Below are positions 1-13,500 of a stretch of 32,265 nucleotides of DNA, one piece after another. A program made the translations under genes and the position numbers. The stretch lies in contig CAAHFI010563178.1 of NCBI GenBank assembly GCA_900893395.1, positions 1-32,265 on the forward strand. Direction: 5' to 3'. How positions within the stretch are numbered: the stretch's first letter is position 1; each line of letters starts with the position of its first letter. This stretch comes from Euglena gracilis (lineage: Eukaryota > Euglenozoa > Euglenophyceae > Euglenales > Euglenaceae). The notes beneath the pieces were generated by a model. The model made no database searches. It was not told the DNA's origin and was given only the letters and a program-made list of their open reading frames with translations.

Positions 1-248
1 AGTTTGAGCCCATATGACCCATCCTTGGGCCCAGGTGGCTGACCTAGTGGTACTCACATTTGGGGTCCAGAGCACCCATCCAGATTCTTTCAAAATTTGC
101 AAGTTATATGACATCCGCATGTTTTTCACACCCGTAGGCACTAATCCGGCCGGCACACTGGAATACCTATCCCTGGGAACATAATGGGAACCCCAATCGG
201 TTTCCAGTTTGAGCCCATATGACCCTATACCTTGGGCCCAGGTGGGCT

Positions 249-290
249 GACCTAGTGGTACTCACTAGTGGTGATCACAGTTGGGTCAGA
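249..290. repeat. Scrambled stretch with a local CTAGTGGT duplication
   Basis: CTAGTGGT at 252-259 is repeated at 265-272, thirteen bases later. It is followed by GATCACAGTTGGGTCAGAG in place of the usual ACTCACATTTGGGGTCCCAGAG. The copy returns to consensus at GCACCCATCC. The monomer is therefore about ten bases longer than normal. A short templated repeat after a break would give this form, as would a poorly resolved assembly consensus. Confidence 0.7.
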
Positions 291-2982
291 GCACCCATCC
301 AGATTCTTTCAAAATTTGCAAGTTATATGACATCCGCATGTTTTTCACACCCGTAGGCACTAATCCGGCCGGCACACTGGAATACCTATCCCTGGGAACA
401 TAATGGGAACCCCCAATCGGTTTCCAGTTTGAGCCCATATGACCCTATACCTTGGGCCCAGGTGGCTGACCTAGTGGTACTCACATTTGGGGTCCCAGAG
501 CACCCATCCAGATTCTTTCAAAATTTGCAAGTTATATGACATCCGCATGTTTTTCACACCCGTAGGCACTAATCCGGCCGGCACACTGGAATACCTATCC
601 CTGGGAACATAATGGAACCCCCAATCGGTTTCCAGTTTGAGGCCCATATGACCCTATACCTTGGGCCCAGGTGGGCTGACCTAGTGGTACTCACATTTGG
701 GGTCCCAGAGCACCCATCCAGATTCTTTCAAAATTTGCAAGTTATATGACATCCGCATGTTTTTCACACCCGTAGGCACTAATCCGGCCGGCACACTGGA
801 ATACCTATCCCTGGGAACATAATGGGAACCCCAATCGGTTTCCAGTTTGAGGCCCATATGACCCTATACCTTGGGCCCAGGTGGGCTGACCTAGTGGTAC
901 TCACATTTGGGGTCCCAGAGCACCCATCCAGATTCTTTCAAAATTTGCAAGTTATATGACATCCGCATGTTTTTCACACCCGTAGGCACTAATCCGGCCG
1001 GCACACTGGAATACCTATCCCTGGGAACATAATGGGAACCCCCAATCGGTTTCCAGTTTGAGCCCATATGACCCTATACCTTGGGCCCAGGTGGGCTGAC
1101 CTAGTGGTACTCACATTTGGGGTCCCAGAGCACCCATCCAGATTCTTTCAAAATTTGCAAGTTATATGACATCCGCATGTTTTTCAACCCGTAGGCACTA
1201 ATCCGGCCGGCACACTGGAATACCTATCCCTGGGAACATAATGGGAACCCCAATCGGTTTCCAGTTTGAGGCCCATATGACCCTATACCTTGGGCCCAGG
1301 TGGGCTGACCTAGTGGTACTCACATTTGGGGTCCCAGAGCACCCATCCAGATTCTTTCAAAATTTGCAAGTTATATGACATCCGCATGTTTTTCACACCC
1401 GTAGGCACTAATCCGGCCGGCACACTGGAATACCTATCCCTGGGAACATAATGGGAACCCCAATCGGTTTCCAGTTTGAGCCCATATGACCCTTCCTTGG
1501 GCCCAGGTGGGCTGACCTAGTGGTACTCACATTTGGGGTCCCAGAGCACCCATCCAGATTCTTTCAAAATTTGCAAGTTATATGACATCCGCATGTTTTT
1601 CACACCCGTAGGCACTAATCCGGCCGGCACACTGGAATACCTATCCCTGGGAACATAATGGGAACCCCCAATCGGTTTCCAGTTTGAGCCCATATGACCC
1701 TATACCTTGGGCCCAGGTGGGCTGACCTAGTGGTACTCACATTTGGGGTCCCAGAGCACCCATCCAGATTCTTTCAAAATTTGCAAGTTATATGACATCC
1801 GCATGTTTTTCACACCCGTAGGCACTAATCCGGCCGGCACACTGGAATACCTATCCCTGGGAACATAATGGGAACCCCCAATCGGTTTCCAGTTTGAGCC
1901 CATATGACCCTATACCTTGGGCCCAGGTGGGCTGACCTAGTGGTACTCACATTTGGGGTCCCAGAGCACCCATCCAGATTCTTTCAAAATTTGCAAGTTA
2001 TATGACATCCGCATGTTTTTCACACCCGTAGGCACTAATCCGGCCGGCACACTGGAATACCTATCCCTGGGAACATAATGGGAACCCCAATCGGTTTCCA
2101 GTTTGAGCCCATATGACCCTATACCTTGGGCCCAGGTGGGCTGACCTAGTGGTACTCACATTTGGGGTCCCAGAGCACCCATCCAGATTCTTTCAAAATT
2201 TGCAAGTTATATGACATCCGCATGTTTTTCACACCCGTAGGCACTAATCCGGCCGGCACACTGGAATACCTATCCCTGGGAACATAATGGGAACCCCCAA
2301 TCGGTTTCCAGTTTGAGGCCCATATGACCCTATACCTTGGGCCCAGGTGGGCTGACCTAGTGGTACTCACATTTGGGTCCCAGAGCACCCATCCAGATTC
2401 TTTCAAAATTTGCAAGTTATATGACATCCGCATGTTTTTCACACCCGTAGGCACTAATCCGGCCGGCACACTGGAATACCTATCCCTGGGAACATAATGG
2501 GAACCCCAATCGGTTTCCAGTTTGAGCCCATATGACCCTATACCTTGGGCCCAGGTGGGCTGACCTAGTGGTACTCACATTTGGGGTCCCAGAGCACCCA
2601 TCCAGATTCTTTCAAAATTTGCAAGTTATATGACATCCGCATTTTTTCACACCCGTAGGCACTAATCCGGCCGGCACACTGGAATACCTATCCCTGGGAA
2701 CATAATGGGAACCCCCAATCGGTTTCCAGTTTGAGCCCATATGACCCTATACCTTGGGCCCAGGTGGGCTGACCTAGTGGTACTCACATTTGGGGTCCCA
2801 GAGCACCCATCCAGATTCTTTCAAAATTTGCAAGTTATATGACATCCGCATTTTTCACACCCGTAGGCACTAATCCGGCCGGCACACTGGAATACCTATC
2901 CCTGGGAACATAATGGGAACCCCCAATCGGTTTCCAGTTTGAGGCCCATATGACCCTATACCTTGGGCCCAGGTGGCTGACC

Positions 2983-3016
2983 TAGTGGCTCCTGGTGCTA
3001 TCATTTCGTGTCGTCA
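2983..3016. repeat. Scrambled stretch in one monomer
   Basis: After CTAGTGG the copy reads CTCCTGGTGCTATCATTTCG followed by TGTCGTCAG, where consensus has TACTCACATTTGGGGTCCCAG. It then rejoins at AGCACCCATCC. The change adds about eight bases. Part of it can be aligned to the normal CATTTGGGGTCCCAG with several mismatches. Neither the inserted bases nor the flanks resemble another repeat that I know. Confidence 0.65.
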
Positions 3017-5042
3017 GAGCACCCATCCAGATTCTTTCAAAATTTGCAAGTTATATGACATCCGCATGTTTTTCACACCCGTAGGCACTAATCCGGCCGG
3101 CACACTGGAATACCTATCCCTGGGAACATAATGGGAACCCCCAATCGGTTTCCAGTTTGAGGCCCATATGACCCTATACCTTGGGCCCAGGTGGGCTGAC
3201 CTAGTGGTACTCACATTTGGGGTCCCAGAGCACCCATCCAGATTCTTTCAAAATTTGCAAGTTATATGACATCCGCATGTTTTTCACACCCGTAGGCACT
3301 AATCCGGCCGGCACACTGGAATACCTATCCCTGGAACATAATGGGAACCCCCAATCGGTTTCCAGTTTGAGCCCATATGACCCTATCCTTGGGCCCAGGT
3401 GGGCTGACCTAGTGGTACTCACATTTGGGGTCCCAGAGCACCCATCCAGATTCTTTCAAAATTTGCAAGTTATATGACATCCGCATGTTTTTCACACCCG
3501 TAGGCACTAATCCGGCCGGCACACTGGAATACCTATCCCTGGGAACATAATGGGAACCCCCAATCGGTTTCCAGTTTGAGGCCCATATGACCCTATACCT
3601 TGGGCCCAGGTGGGCTGACCTAGTGGTACTCACATTTGGGGTCCCAGAGCACCCATCCAGATTCTTTCAAAATTTGCAAGTATATGACATCCGCATGTTT
3701 TTCACACCCGTAGGCACTAATCCGGCCGGCACACTGGAATACCTATCCCTGGGAACATAATGGGAACCCCCAATCGGTTTCCAGTTTGGCCCATATGACC
3801 CTATACTTGGGCCCAGGTGGGCTGACCTAGTGGTACTCACATTTGGGGTCCCAGAGCACCCATCCAGATTCTTTCAAAATTTGCAAGTTATATGACATCC
3901 GCATGTTTTTCACACCCGTAGGCACTAATCCGGCCGGCACACTGGAATACCTATCCCTGGGAACATAATGGGAACCCCCAATCGGTTTCCAGTTTGAGCC
4001 CATATGACCCTATACCTTGGGCCCAGGTGGGCTGACCTAGTGGTACTCACATTTGGGGTCCCAGAGCACCCATCCAGATTCTTTCAAAATTTGCAAGTTA
4101 TATGACATCCGCATGTTTTTCACACCCGTAGGCACTAATCCGGCCGGCACACTGGAATACCTATCCCTGGGAACATAATGGGAACCCCCAATCGGTTTCC
4201 AGTTTGAGCCCATATGACCCTATACCTTGGGCCCAGGTGGGCTGACCTAGTGGTACTCACATTTGGGGTCCCAGAGCACCCATCCAGATTCTTTCAAAAT
4301 TTGCAAGTTATATGACATCCGCATGTTTTTCACACCCGTAGGCACTAATCCGGCCGGCACACTGGAATACCTATCCCTGGGAACATAATGGGAACCCCCA
4401 ATCGGTTTCCAGTTTGAGCCCCATATGACCCTTGGGCCCAGGTGGGCTGACCTAGTGGTACTCACATTTGGGGTCCCAGAGCACCCATCCAGATTCTTTC
4501 AAAATTTGCAAGTTATATGACATCCGCATGTTTTTCACACCCGTAGGCACTAATCCGGCCGGCACACTGGAATACCTATCCCTGGGAACATAATGGGAAC
4601 CCCCAATCGGTTTCCAGTTTGAGCCCATATGACCCTATACCTTGGGCCCAGGTGGGCTGACCTAGTGGTACTCACATTTGGGGTCCCAGAGCACCCATCC
4701 AGATTCTTTCAAAATTTGCAAGTTATATGACATCCGCATGTTTTTCACACCCGTAGGCACTAATCCGGCCGGCACACTGGAATACCTATCCCTGGGAACA
4801 TAATGGGAACCCCCAATCGGTTTCCAGTTTGAGCCCATATGACCCTATACCTTGGGCCCAGGTGGGCTGACCTAGTGGTACTCACATTTGGGGTCCCAGA
4901 GCACCCATCCAGATTCTTTCAAAATTTGCAAGTTATATGACATCCGCATGTTTTTCACACCCGTAGGCACTAATCCGGCCGGCACACTGGAATACCTATC
5001 CCTGGGAACATAATGGGAACCCCCAATCGGTTTCCAGTTTGA

Positions 5043-5173
5043 GCCCATATGACCCTATACCTTGGGCCCAGGTTGGGCTGACTAGTGGTCACCCGTAGGC
5101 ACTAATCCGGCCGGCACACTGGAATACCTATCCCTGGGAACATAATGGGAACCCCAATCGGTTTCCAGTTTGA
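5043..5173. repeat. Short monomer, 131 bp (internal deletion of about 78 bp)
   Basis: The copy runs normally to CTAGTGGT (5082-5089) and then continues directly with CACCCGTAGG. The missing stretch corresponds to consensus monomer positions 49-126, from ACTCACATTTGG through the T5 tract. Two small irregularities lie just upstream: GGTTGGG for GGTGGG, and GACTAG for GACCTAG. The flanking copies are full length. It could be a real replication-slippage or repair product, or an assembly or consensus fault. Confidence 0.85.
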
Positions 5174-7261
5174 GCCCATATGACCCTATACCTTGGGCCC
5201 AGGTGGGCTGACCTAGTGGTACTCACATTTGGGGTCCCAGAGCACCCATCCAGATTCTTTCAAAATTTGCAAGTTATATGACATCCGCATGTTTTTCACA
5301 CCCGTAGGCACTAATCCGGCCGGCACACTGGAATCTATCCCTGGGAACATAATGGGAACCCCCAATCGGTTTCCAGTTTGAGCCCATATGACCCTATACC
5401 TTGGGCCCAGGTGGGCTGACCTAGTGGTACTCACATTTGGGGTCCCAGAGCACCCATCCAGATTCTTTCAAAATTTGCAAGTTATATGACATCCGCATGT
5501 TTTTCACACCCGTAGGCACTAATCCGGCCGGCACACTGGAATACCTATCCCTGGGAACATAATGGGAACCCCCAATCGGTTTCCAGTTTGAGCCCATATG
5601 ACCCTATACCTTGGGCCCAGGTGGGCTGACCTAGTGGTACTCACATTTGGGGTCCCAGAGCACCCATCCAGATTCTTTCAAAATTTGCAAGTTATATGAC
5701 ATCCGCATGTTTTTCACACCCGTAGGCACTAATCCGGCCGGCACACTGGAATACCTATCCCTGGGAACATAATGGGAACCCCCAATCGGTTTCCAGTTTG
5801 AGCCCATATGACCCTATCCTTGGGCCCAGGTGGGCTGACCTAGTGGTACTCACATTTGGGGTCCCAGAGCACCCATCCAGATTCTTTCAAAATTTGCAAG
5901 TATATGACATCCGCATGTTTTTCACCCGTAGGCACTAATCCGGCCGGCACACTGGAATACCTATCCCTGGGAACATAATGGGAACCCCCAATCGGTTTCC
6001 AGTTTGAGCCCATATGACCCTATACCTTGGGCCCAGGTGGGCTGACCTAGTGGTACTCACATTTGGGGTCCCAGAGCACCCATCCAGATTCTTTCAAAAT
6101 TTGCAAGTATATGACATCCGCATGTTTTTCACACCCGTAGGCACTAATCCGGCCGGCACACTGGAATCTATCCCTGGGAACATAATGGGAACCCCCAATC
6201 GGTTTCCAGTTTGAGGCCCATATGACCCTATACCTTGGGCCCAGGTGGGCTGACCTAGTGGTACACATTTGGGGTCCCAGAGCACCCATCCAGATTCTTT
6301 CAAAATTTGCAAGTTATATGACATCCGCATGTTTTTCACACCCGTAGGCACTAATCCGGCCGGCACACTGGAATACCTATCCCTGGGAACATAATGGGAA
6401 CCCCCAATCGGTTTCCAGTTTGAGGCCCATATGACCCTATACCTTGGGCCCAGGTGGGCTGACCTAGTGGTACTCACATTTGGGGTCCCAGAGCACCCAT
6501 CCAGATTCTTTCAAAATTTGCAAGTTATATGACATCCGCATGTTTTTCACACCCGTAGGCACTAATCCGGCCGGCACACTGGAATACCTATCCCTGGGAA
6601 CATAATGGGAACCCCCAATCGGTTTCCAGTTTGAGGCCCATATGACCCTATCCTTGGGCCCAGGTGGGCTGACCTAGTGGTACTCACATTTGGGGTCCCA
6701 GAGCACCCATCCAGATTCTTTCAAAATTTGCAAGTTATGACATCCGCATGTTTTTCACCCGTAGGCACTAATCCGGCCGGCACACTGGAATACCTATCCC
6801 TGGGAACATAATGGGAACCCCCAATCGGTTTCCAGTTTGAGGCCCATATGACCCTATACCTTGGGCCCAGGTGGGCTGACCTAGTGGTACTCACATTTGG
6901 GGTCCCAGAGCACCCATCCAGATTCTTTCAAAATTTGCAAGTTATATGACATCCGCATGTTTTTCACACCCGTAGGCACTAATCCGGCCGGCACACTGGA
7001 ATACCTATCCCTGGGAACATAATGGGAACCCCCAATCGGTTTCCAGTTTGAGCCCATATGACCCTATACCTTGGGCCCAGGTGGGCTGACCTAGTGGTAC
7101 TCACATTTGGGGTCCCAGAGCACCCATCCAGATTCTTTCAAAATTTGCAAGTTATATGACATCCGCATGTTTTTCACACCCGTAGGCACTAATCCGGCCG
7201 GCACACTGGAATACCTATCCCTGGGAACATAATGGGAACCCCCAATCGGTTTCCAGTTTGA

Positions 7262-7392
7262 GCCCATATGACCCTTATACCTTGGGCCCAGGTGGCTGCC
7301 TAGTGGTTACCCGTAGGCACTAATCCGGCCGGCACACTGGAATACCTATCCCTGGGAACATAATGGGAACCCCCAATCGGTTTCCAGTTTGA
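7262..7392. repeat. Second short monomer, 131 bp, almost the same deletion
   Basis: CTAGTGGT (7300-7307) is followed by one T and then ACCCGTAGGC, removing almost the same part of the unit as in the 5043-5173 copy. The junctions agree to within a base or two but are not identical. Small changes nearby (CCCTTATACC, GGTGGCTGCC) are private to this copy. The two short copies are eleven monomers apart and separated by full-length units. Confidence 0.85.
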
Positions 7393-8870
7393 GGCCCATA
7401 TGACCCTATACCTTGGGCCCAGGTGGGCTGACCTAGTGGTACTCACATTTGGGGTCCCAGAGCACCCATCCAGATTCTTTCAAAATTTGCAAGTTATATG
7501 ACATCCGCATGTTTTTCACACCCGTAGGCACTAATCCGGCCGGCACACTGGAATACCTATCCCTGGGAACATAATGGGAACCCCCAATCGGTTTCCAGTT
7601 TGAGGCCCATATGACCCTTACCTTGGGCCCAGGTGGCTGACCTAGTGGTACTCACATTTGGGGTCCCAGAGCACCCATCCAGATTCTTTCAAAATTTGCA
7701 AGTTATATGACATCCGCATGTTTTTCACACCCGTAGGCACTAATCCGGCCGGCACACTGGAATACCTATCCCTGGGAACATAATGGGAACCCCCAATCGG
7801 TTTCCAGTTTGAGGCCCATATGACCCTATCCTTGGGCCCAGGTGGGCTGACCTAGTGGTACTCACATTTGGGGTCCCAGAGCACCCATCCAGATTCTTTC
7901 AAAATTTGCAAGTTATATGACATCCGCATGTTTTTCACACCCGTAGGCACTAATCCGGCCGGCACACTGGAATACCTATCCCTGGGAACATAATGGGAAC
8001 CCCCAATCGGTTTCCAGTTTGAGGCCCATATGACCCTATACCTTGGGCCCAGGTGGGCTGACCTAGTGGTACTCACATTTGGGGTCCCAGAGCACCCATC
8101 CAGATTCTTTCAAAATTTGCAAGTTATATGACATCCGCATGTTTTTCACACCCGTAGGCACTAATCCGGCCGGCACACTGGAATACCTATCCCTGGGAAC
8201 ATAATGGGAACCCCCAATCGGTTTCCAGTTTGAGCCCATATGACCCTATACCTTGGGCCCAGGTGGGCTGACCTAGTGGTACTCACATTTGGGGTCCCAG
8301 AGCACCCATCCAGATTCTTTCAAAATTTGCAAGTTATATGACATCCGCATGTTTTTCACACCCGTAGGCACTAATCCGGCCGGCACACTGGAATACCTAT
8401 CCCTGGGAACATAATGGGAACCCCCAATCGGTTTCCAGTTTGAGGCCCATATGACCCTATACCTTGGGCCCAGGTGGGCTGACCTAGTGGTACTCACATT
8501 TGGGGTCCCAGAGCACCCATCCAGATTCTTTCAAAATTTGCAAGTTATATGACATCCGCATGTTTTTCACACCCGTAGGCACTAATCCGGCCGGCACACT
8601 GGAATACCTATCCCTGGGAACATAATGGGAACCCCCAATCGGTTTCCAGTTTGGCCCATATGACCCTATACCTTGGGCCCAGGTGGGCTGACCTAGTGGT
8701 ACTCACATTTGGGGTCCCAGAGCACCCATCCAGATTCTTTCAAAATTTGCAAGTTATATGACATCCGCATGTTTTTCACACCCGTAGGCACTAATCCGGC
8801 CGGCACACTGGAATACCTATCCCTGGGAACATAATGGGAACCCCCAATCGGTTTCCAGTTTGAGGCCCAT

Positions 8871-10550
8871 ATGACCTATCCTTGGGCCCAGGTGGGCTGA
8901 CCTAGTGGTACTAATTTGGGTCCCAGAGCACCCATCCAGATTCTTTCAAAATTTGCAAGGTTATATGACATCCGCATGTTTTTCACACCGTAGGCACTAA
9001 TCCGGCCGGCACACTGGAATACCTATCCCTGGGAACATAATGGGAACCCCAATCGGTTTCCAGTTTGGCCATATGACCCTAACCTTGGGCCCAGGTGGGC
9101 TGACCTAGTGGTACTCACATTTGGGGTCCCAGAGCACCATCCAGATTCTTTCAAATTTGCAAGGTTATATGACATCCGCATGTTTTTCACACCCGTAGGC
9201 ACTAATCCGGCCGGCACACTGGAATACTATCCTGGGAACATAATGGGAACCCCCAATCGGTTTCCAGTTTGAGGCCATATGACCCTTACTTGGGCCCAGG
9301 TGGGCTGACCTAGTGGTACTCACATTTGGGGTCCCAGAGCACCCATCCAGATTCTTTCAAAATTTGCAAGTTATGACATCCGCATGTTTTTCACACCCGT
9401 AGGCACTAATCCGGCCGGCACACTGGAATACCTATCCCTGGGAACATAATGGGAACCCCAATCGGTTTCCAGTTTGAGCCCATATGACCCTAACTTGGGC
9501 CCAGGTGGCTGACCTAGTGGTACTCACATTTGGGTCCAGAGCACCCATCCAGATTCTTTCAAAATTTGCAAGTTATATGACATCCGCATGTTTTTCACAC
9601 GTAGGCACTAATCCGGCCGGCACACTGGAATACTATCCCTGGGAACATAATGGGAACCCCCAATCGGTTTCCAGTTTGAGCCCATATGACCCTTACTTGG
9701 GCCCAGGTGGGCTGACCTAGTGGTACTCACATTTGGGGTCCCAGAGCACCCATCCAGATTCTTTCAAAATTTGCAAGGTTATATGACATCCGCATGTTTT
9801 TCACACCCGTAGGCACTAATCCGGCCGGCACACTGGAATACCTATCCCTGGGAACATAATGGGAACCCCCAATCGGTTTCCAGTTTGAGCCCATATGACC
9901 CTATACCTTGGGCCCAGGTGGGCTGACCTAGTGGTACTCACATTTGGGGTCCCAGAGCACCCATCCAGATTCTTTCAAATTTGCAAGGTTATATGACATC
10001 CGCATGTTTTTCACACCCGTAGGCACTAATCCGGCCGGCACACTGGAATACCTATCCCTGGGAACATAATGGGAACCCCCAATCGGTTTCCAGTTTGAGG
10101 CCCATATGACCCTTACCTTGGGCCAGGTGGGCTGACCTAGTGGTACTCACATTTGGGTCCCAGAGCACCCATCCAGATTCTTTCAAAATTTGCAAGGTAT
10201 ATGACATCCGCATGTTTTTCACACCCGTAGGCACTAATCCGGCCGGCACACTGGAATACCTATCCCTGGGAACATAATGGGAACCCCAATCGGTTTCCAG
10301 TTTGAGCCCATATGACCCTTACCTTGGGCCCAGGTGGGCTGACCTAGTGGTACTCACATTTGGGGTCCCAGAGCACCCATCCAGATTCTTCAAAATTTGC
10401 AAGGTTATATGACATCCGCATGTTTTTCACACCCGTAGGCACTAATCCGGCCGGCACACTGGAATACCTATCCCTGGGAACATAATGGGAACCCCCAATC
10501 GGTTTCCAGTTTGAGGCCCATATGACCCTTACCTTGGGCCCAGGTGGGCT
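8871..10550. repeat. Array segment 2: indel-rich block with spacer subvariants
   Basis: About eight monomers carry a spacer unlike either neighbour: CCCTAACC, CCCTTACT, CCCTAACT or CCCTTACC. Several also have CAAGGTTATATG where segment 1 has CAAGTTATATG. Many single-base losses are present, for example GCACCATCC near 9136, TCAAATTTGC near 9151 and 9977, AATACTATCCTGGG near 9224, CACACGTAGG near 9596 and GGGCCAGG near 10120. Some monomers are shortened to about 200 bp. The shared spacer and CAAGGTT forms suggest a real subfamily, while the scattered homopolymer losses look more like uncorrected consensus error. Both boundaries are approximate. Confidence 0.7.
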
Positions 10551-13500
10551 GACCTAGTGGTACTCACATTTGGGGTCCCAGAGCACCCATCCAGATTCTT
10601 TCAAAATTTGCAAGTTATATGACATCCGCATGTTTTTCACACCCGTAGGCACTAATCCGGCCGGCACACTGGAATACCTATCCCTGGGAACATAATGGGA
10701 ACCCCAATCGGTTTCCAGTTTGAGGCCCATATGACCCTATACCTTGGGCCCAGGTGGGCTGACCTAGTGGTACTCACATTTGGGGTCCCAGAGCACCCAT
10801 CCAGATTCTTTCAAAATTTGCAAGTTATATGACATCCGCATGTTTTTCACACCCGTAGGCACTAATCCGGCCGGCACACTGGAATACCTATCCCTGGGAA
10901 CATAATGGGAACCCCCAATCGGTTTCCAGTTTGAGCCCATATGACCCTGTTCCTTGGGCCCAGGTGGGCTGACCTAGTGGTACTCACATTTGGGGTCCCA
11001 GAGCACCCATCCAGATTCTTTCAAAATTTGCAAGTTATATGACATCCGCATGTTTTTCACACCCGTAGGCACTAATCCGGCCGGCACACTGGAATACCTA
11101 TCCCTGGGAACATAATGGGAACCCCCAATCGGTTTCCAGTTTGAGGCCCATATGACCCTGTTCCTTGGGCCCAGGTGGGCTGACCTAGTGGTACTCACAT
11201 TTGGGGTCCCAGAGCACCCATCCAGATTCTTTCAAAATTTGCAAGGTTATATGACATCCGCATGTTTTTCACACCCGTAGGCACTAATCCGGCCGGCACA
11301 CTGGAATACCTATCCCTGGGAACATAATGGGAACCCCCAATCGGTTTCCAGTTTGAGCCCATATGACCCTATACCTTGGGCCCAGGTGGGCTGACCTAGT
11401 GGTACTCACATTTGGGGTCCCAGAGCACCCATCCAGATTCTTTCAAAATTTGCAAGTTATATGACATCCGCATGTTTTTCACACCCGTAGGCACTAATCC
11501 GGCCGGCACACTGGAATACCTATCCCTGGGAACATAATGGGAACCCCAATCGGTTTCCAGTTTGAGGCCCATATGACCCTGTTCCTTGGGCCCAGGTGGG
11601 CTGACCTAGTGGTACTCACATTTGGGGTCCCAGAGCACCCATCCAGATTCTTTCAAAATTTGCAAGTTATATGACATCCGCATGTTTTTCACACCCGTAG
11701 GCACTAATCCGGCCGGCACACTGGAATACCTATCCCTGGGAACATAATGGGAACCCCCAATCGGTTTCCAGTTTGAGGCCCATATGACCCTATTCCTTGG
11801 GCCCAGGTGGGCTGACCTAGTGGTACTCACATTTGGGGTCCCAGAGCACCCATCCAGATTCTTTCAAAATTTGCAAGTTATATGACATCCGCATGTTTTT
11901 CACACCCGTAGGCACTAATCCGGCCGGCACACTGGAATACCTATCCCTGGGAACATAATGGGAACCCCCAATCGGTTTCCAGTTTGAGCCCATATGACCC
12001 TATTCCTTGGGCCCAGGTGGGCTGACCTAGTGGTACTCACATTTGGGGTCCCAGAGCACCCATCCAGATTCTTTCAAAATTTGCAAGTTATATGACATCC
12101 GCATGTTTTTCACACCCGTAGGCACTAATCCGGCCGGCACACTGGAATACCTATCCCTGGGAACATAATGGGAACCCCCAATCGGTTTCCAGTTTGAGCC
12201 CATATGACCCTGTTCCTTGGGCCCAGGTGGGCTGACCTAGTGGTACTCACATTTGGGGTCCCAGAGCACCCATCCAGATTCTTTCAAAATTTGCAAGTTA
12301 TATGACATCCGCATGTTTTTCACACCCGTAGGCACTAATCCGGCCGGCACACTGGAATACCTATCCCTGGGAACATAATGGGAACCCCCAATCGGTTTCC
12401 AGTTTGAGGCCCATATGACCCTATTCCTTGGGCCCAGGTGGGCTGGCCTAGTGGTACTCACATTTGGGGTCCCAGAGCACCCATCCAGATTCTTTCAAAA
12501 TTTGCAAGTTATATGACATCCGCATGTTTTTCACACCCGTAGGCACTAATCCGGCCGGCACACTGGAATACCTATCCCTGGGAACATAATGGGAACCCCC
12601 AATCGGTTTCCAGTTTGAGGCCCATATGACCCTGTTCCTTGGGCCCAGGTGGGCTGACCTAGTGGTACTCACATTTGGGGTCCCAGAGCACCCATCCAGA
12701 TTCTTTCAAAATTTGCAAGGTTATATGACATCCGCATGTTTTTCACACCCGTAGGCACTAATCCGGCCGGCACACTGGAATACCTATCCCTGGGAACATA
12801 ATGGGAACCCCCAATCGGTTTCCAGTTTGAGGCCCATATGACCCTATTCCTTGGGCCCAGGTGGGCTGACCTAGTGGTACTCACATTTGGGGTCCCAGAG
12901 CACCCATCCAGATTCTTTCAAAATTTGCAAGTTATATGACATCCGCATGTTTTTCACACCCGTAGGCACTAATCCGGCCGGCACACTGGAATACCTATCC
13001 CTGGGAACATAATGGGAACCCCCAATCGGTTTCCAGTTTGAGGCCCATATGACCCTATTCCTTGGGCCCAGGTGGGCTGACCTAGTGGTACTCACATTTG
13101 GGGTCCCAGAGCACCCATCCAGATTCTTTCAAAATTTGCAAGTTATATGACATCCGCATGTTTTTCACACCCGTAGGCACTAATCCGGCCGGCACACTGG
13201 AATATCTATCCCTGGGAACATAATGGGAACCCCCAATCGGTTTCCAGTTTGAGGCCCATATGACCCTATTCCTTGGGCCCAGGTGGGCTGACCTAGTGGT
13301 ACTCACATTTGGGGTCCCAGAGCACCCATCCAGATTCTTTCAAAATTTGCAAGTTATATGACATCCGCATGTTTTTCACACCCGTAGGCACTAATCCGGC
13401 CGGCACACTGGAATACCTATCCCTGGGAACATAATGGGAACCCCCAATCGGTTTCCAGTTTGAGGCCCATATGACCCTATTCCTTGGGCCCAGGTGGGCT

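Larger units (their letters stand above)
1..8870. repeat. Array segment 1: older-type, heterogeneous monomers
   Basis: About 43 monomers share GACCCTATACC (usual form), GGGCTGACC, ACTCACA, CAAGTTATATG and AATACCTATCC. They differ from the core at all five of these sites. Copies vary mainly by single-base gains or losses: GAGCCC or GAGGCCC before CATATG, four or five C in GGGAACCCCC, and several lengths of the spacer after ATGACC. Substitutions between copies are scarce compared with these length changes. The order of GAG and GAGG copies shows no stable higher-order period that I could find. The segment also holds two short monomers and two scrambled stretches, listed separately. The right boundary is approximate, set where indel density rises. 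Confidence 0.85.

Noticed and set aside
2983-3016. Small insertion of foreign DNA or a mobile element footprint
   Set aside because: The novel stretch is under 30 bases, partly aligns to the normal sequence with mismatches, and has no flanking duplication.
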